From Mucilaginibacter sp. KACC 22773 (GTDB taxonomy: Bacteria > Bacteroidota > Bacteroidia > Sphingobacteriales > Sphingobacteriaceae): a stretch of DNA of 64,000 bases. The stretch covers positions 4,526,001 to 4,590,000 of the forward strand of contig NZ_CP117883.1 in the NCBI RefSeq assembly GCF_028736215.1, written 5' to 3'. Shown piece after piece: positions 61,959 to 64,000 of this stretch (position 1 is the first letter of the stretch; every line of letters starts with the position of its first letter). The notes below the pieces were generated by a model that ran no database searches, was not told the DNA's origin, and saw only the letters and a program-made list of their open reading frames with translations. The position numbers were made by a program, and so were the translations under genes.

Positions 61959-63158
61959 ATGTTTACAACCAATACCATAAATACCTTCAATCAATTAGAT
62001 ACCCCGTTTTATTACTATGACATGGGCGTATTGCGCCAAACTTTGAAAGCCTGCCGGGATGCCTCGGCAAAACATGGCTTTCACGTGCACTATGCCATGA
62101 AGGCAAACTTTAACCCGAAGGTGCTGGATATGATTCAATCTTTTGGTTTTGGTGCCGATTGTGTGAGCGGCAACGAGGTTAGGGCAGCTATTGAACATGG
62201 TTTTGACAAAGGCAAAGTAGTTTTTGCAGGGGTCGGAAAATCAGACCGTGAAATAAACTATGCGCTTGATGCTGATATTTTTTGTTTCAATGTCGAGTCG
62301 GTTCAGGAACTGGAAGTAATTAATGAATTGGCGGCTTCCAAAGGTAAAAGGGCCAATGTAGCCATCCGCATTAACCCTAACGTTGATGCGCATACACACC
62401 ATTTTATTACTACCGGGTTAGATGAAAATAAATTTGGCATTAATATATGGCAGCTGCCCGATGTGGCTACAGCCCTGCGCAAATGCGCCAGCCTGCAATT
62501 TTTAGGCATTCACTTCCATATAGGCTCACAAATTACCGATCTGGAGGTTTATAAAAGCCTTTGCACACGCATTAACGAAATGCAGGATTGGTTTGAAGAT
62601 CATGGTTTCCCGGTTAAAGTACTAAACACCGGCGGTGGCTTAGGTGTTGATTATTACAGCCCCGACACCAACATTGCCGATTTTGAAAACTATTTCCAGG
62701 TATTTAAAAACTTCCTGAACGTAAAACCGGGGCAGGAAGTACACTTTGAGCTTGGCCGTGCTTTGGTAGCCCAAAGCGCATCGCTGATATCGAGGGTACT
62801 GTATGTAAAAAATGGCAAAAAGAAAAACTTCCTGGTATTGGATGCCGGCATGACTGAACTGATACGCCCCATGCTTTACCAGGCTTATCACCAGATAGAA
62901 AATATAAGTAAGAATCAAGAGTCAAGAATCAAGAATCAAGATAACCCCACTCACAACTCACAACTCACAACTCACAACTTGAAATATGACGTAGTAGGCC
63001 CCATCTGCGAAAGCACAGATTGTTTTCAGAAGGATGTTGACCTGCCGGAATCATTTCGTGGCGACCTGATTGCCGTACGCACTGCCGGCGCATACGGCGA
63101 GGTGATGGCCTCTGGTTATAACCTGCGCGACAGGGTTGGCAGTATTTATTCAGAATAG
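61959..63158 (+). CDS. lysA: Diaminopimelate decarboxylase with an in-frame repeat insertion
   Basis: 399 residues, fold-type III PLP enzyme. Lys48 in HYAMKANFN binds PLP; GIHFHIGSQI (about 188), NTGGGLGVDYY (about 227), ELGRALVAQSA and GPICESTDCF (about 347-356, the active-site Cys-Glu-Ser from the second subunit) are intact. It turns meso-diaminopimelate into lysine. Residues about 317-341, just before GPICESTD, are low-complexity and encoded by tandem words (62907-62981), as in the intergenic repeats of this window. The insertion is in frame and avoids the catalytic residues, so the enzyme is probably active. Confidence 0.93.
   Translation: MFTTNTINTFNQLDTPFYYYDMGVLRQTLKACRDASAKHGFHVHYAMKANFNPKVLDMIQSFGFGADCVSGNEVRAAIEHGFDKGKVVFAGVGKSDREINYALDADIFCFNVESVQELEVINELAASKGKRANVAIRINPNVDAHTHHFITTGLDENKFGINIWQLPDVATALRKCASLQFLGIHFHIGSQITDLEVYKSLCTRINEMQDWFEDHGFPVKVLNTGGGLGVDYYSPDTNIADFENYFQVFKNFLNVKPGQEVHFELGRALVAQSASLISRVLYVKNGKKKNFLVLDAGMTELIRPMLYQAYHQIENISKNQESRIKNQDNPTHNSQLTTHNLKYDVVGPICESTDCFQKDVDLPESFRGDLIAVRTAGAYGEVMASGYNLRDRVGSIYSE
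62907..62981 (+). repeat. Low-complexity word repeat inside lysA
   Basis: AGAATCAAG repeated with changes (62910-62940), then ACTCACA repeated four times (62949-62977). It is translated without a stop. Similar word blocks occur outside genes at 61918-61954 and 63164-63245. Confidence 0.8.
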
Positions 63159-63163
63159 GTTCT

Positions 63164-63245
63164 TTTAAGTCGAAAGTTCTAAGCCGAAAGTCTTAAGTCC
63201 GAAGTCTGATTTTGACTTAGAACTTAAGACTTTCGACTTAAAACT
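63164..63245. repeat. Inverted word repeat at the end of lysA
   Basis: AAGTCGAAAGTTCTAAG, CCGAAAGTCTTAAGTC on the left face GACTTAGAACTTAAG and ACTTTCGACTTAAAAC on the right. It could form a hairpin between the converging lysA and lipoprotein genes and runs up to the latter's stop. Confidence 0.7.
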
Positions 63246-64000
63246 TTAAGCCAACCCTGAACTGTACGTAGGTGCCGCCTTCAATCACGGCAAAATATTG
63301 CTTTAATTGTATAAAATACGAGAAGGCAACATAGGTGGGCGTTTTATAAGTTACGTAATCGTTTTTATTGTTGTTGTAAATATTATCGTTACCAAATGTT
63401 TCGCCAACAAATATCCTGAAACCCATCTGGGTATTGGGCTTGCGGCCGTGAAAAACAATTTCGCTGGTTAAGCCGCCGGTAAACAGTTCGGTGCGGGTAT
63501 CGGTGTAAAAGTTAGGATCGCCGGTTACATCTTTCCTGAACCTGGCATAATCGCCAAACTCATGGCTATAAGCCGCTTCAAAACCAATAATCCTGATATC
63601 GGTACGCCCATCATTATTGATATAAAAGTTGCCTGATAAACGGCCACCTACCGCGCCGAAGAATTTATCTTTAAAATAATGGGCGTCGCCCTCCTGTAAA
63701 TCATAATTGGAGTAATTGCCCAATGATGTAAATGCACCATACGCCAGGTTAAAGTTTTTAAACGTGTGGGCTTCACTTATGTTTAACTGGCCGCTGGTAA
63801 GCTGATCGCTAAGGTTATTGCCAAAATCAAGCACCAGTCCGGCCGATACATAAGTAGCCGATTTAACACTATCCATCGACATCGGCTTTGGCATGTAGGC
63901 TATATCACTTTTGTGCAGGGCCGGGCCATACACATGCTCGCTGCATGAACTTAACAAACCCAAAAGTAATGCTGCTGCCGGTAAGTAGAATTTTATTTTC
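63238..64000 (-). CDS. Outer-membrane-associated lipoprotein, start cut by the window edge
   Basis: The last base of the window is the third base of a probable ATG; the frame then reads KIKFYLPAAALLLGLLSSC, a lipoprotein signal with the lipobox Cys at residue 20. The mature part (about 235 residues) is strand-rich with no recognised family: GLVLDFGNNLSDQLTSG, FNLAYGAFTSLGNYSNYD, RTDIRIIGFEAAYSHEFGDY, and a C-terminal VEGGTYVQFRVGLKF ending in an aromatic. It may be a barrel or a surface protein. It converges on lysA. Confidence 0.7.
   Translation of the reverse strand, partial: KIKFYLPAAALLLGLLSSCSEHVYGPALHKSDIAYMPKPMSMDSVKSATYVSAGLVLDFGNNLSDQLTSGQLNISEAHTFKNFNLAYGAFTSLGNYSNYDLQEGDAHYFKDKFFGAVGGRLSGNFYINNDGRTDIRIIGFEAAYSHEFGDYARFRKDVTGDPNFYTDTRTELFTGGLTSEIVFHGRKPNTQMGFRIFVGETFGNDNIYNNNKNDYVTYKTPTYVAFSYFIQLKQYFAVIEGGTYVQFRVGLKF

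Noticed and set aside
62907..62981. A CRISPR-like array in lysA
   Set aside because: The repeated units are 7-9 bases without spacers of regular length and are translated in frame.

Overview
The window looks like chromosomal DNA of a Bacteroidetes bacterium, most likely family Sphingobacteriaceae (Mucilaginibacter/Pedobacter-like). This is inferred from gene content and style: a TonB-dependent receptor with a carboxypeptidase-like N-terminal domain, two DUF4097 proteins beside an ECF sigma/anti-sigma pair, a NagB-PIG-L fusion, a hut pathway that ends in FtcD, -7 promoter boxes of the Bacteroidetes type TAnnTTTG, and many palindromic intergenic repeats. No rRNA, canonical tRNA, CRISPR array or prophage was seen. 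One IS110-family insertion sequence is present.

Layout. 1-8 kb: a truncated CBS/nucleotidyltransferase signalling protein, a thioredoxin-like protein, a DoxX-like membrane protein, and a MarR regulator divergent from a small four-gene operon (membrane protein, NAD(P)-binding protein, two small proteins). Then come DUF1304, a DksA-like protein and a translationally coupled pair of small proteins. 8-14 kb: topoisomerase IV subunit A (parC), a cupin gene between palindromic repeats, and an APS kinase/sulfotransferase pair. 13.9-14.4 kb: no gene, but two promoter-to-terminator units; the first looks like a structured non-coding RNA. 14.4-23.4 kb: nagB, then the histidine-degradation cluster ftcD, hutI, hutU, hutH and a MarR regulator, all on the minus strand. 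Together these convert histidine to glutamate and pass the one-carbon unit to tetrahydrofolate. 23.5-32.3 kb: a zeta-toxin-like pair, a VOC protein, a patatin-like lipase with membrane segments, an OmpH-like chaperone, small proteins, a GDSL esterase, cytidine deaminase, and an SMI1/KNR4 protein between direct repeats.

32.3-34.3 kb is a repeat-rich island with no large gene, holding one plausible 45-residue membrane protein. 34.3-42.5 kb: an FMN-dependent glutamate-synthase-like enzyme, YceI behind an 18-bp perfect palindrome, a metal-related group (small Cys protein, TonB receptor, PepSY protein, heavy-metal-binding lipoprotein) and a pRiA4b ORF-3-like protein. 42.7-46 kb: a DUF1080 lipoprotein, a decayed fragment, a small protein and the IS110 element. 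46.1-51.8 kb: a minus-strand group reading ECF sigma factor, anti-sigma factor with HEAT-like repeats, two DUF4097 proteins, then a MacB/FtsX-type permease. 52-64 kb: two sensor histidine kinases, YjbQ, a Nudix-type regulator, an outer-membrane barrel, lysC and lysA (lysine/DAP pathway), and a lipoprotein cut by the right edge.

The most unusual points are the candidate structured RNA at 13.9 kb, a low-complexity repeat block read in frame inside lysA, a possible sliding-clamp-binding motif at the very end of ParC, long perfect palindromes acting as probable operators or mobile repeats, and the candidate bridge-RNA region of the IS110 element. All family names rest on reading motifs in the translated sequence; no database search was run.
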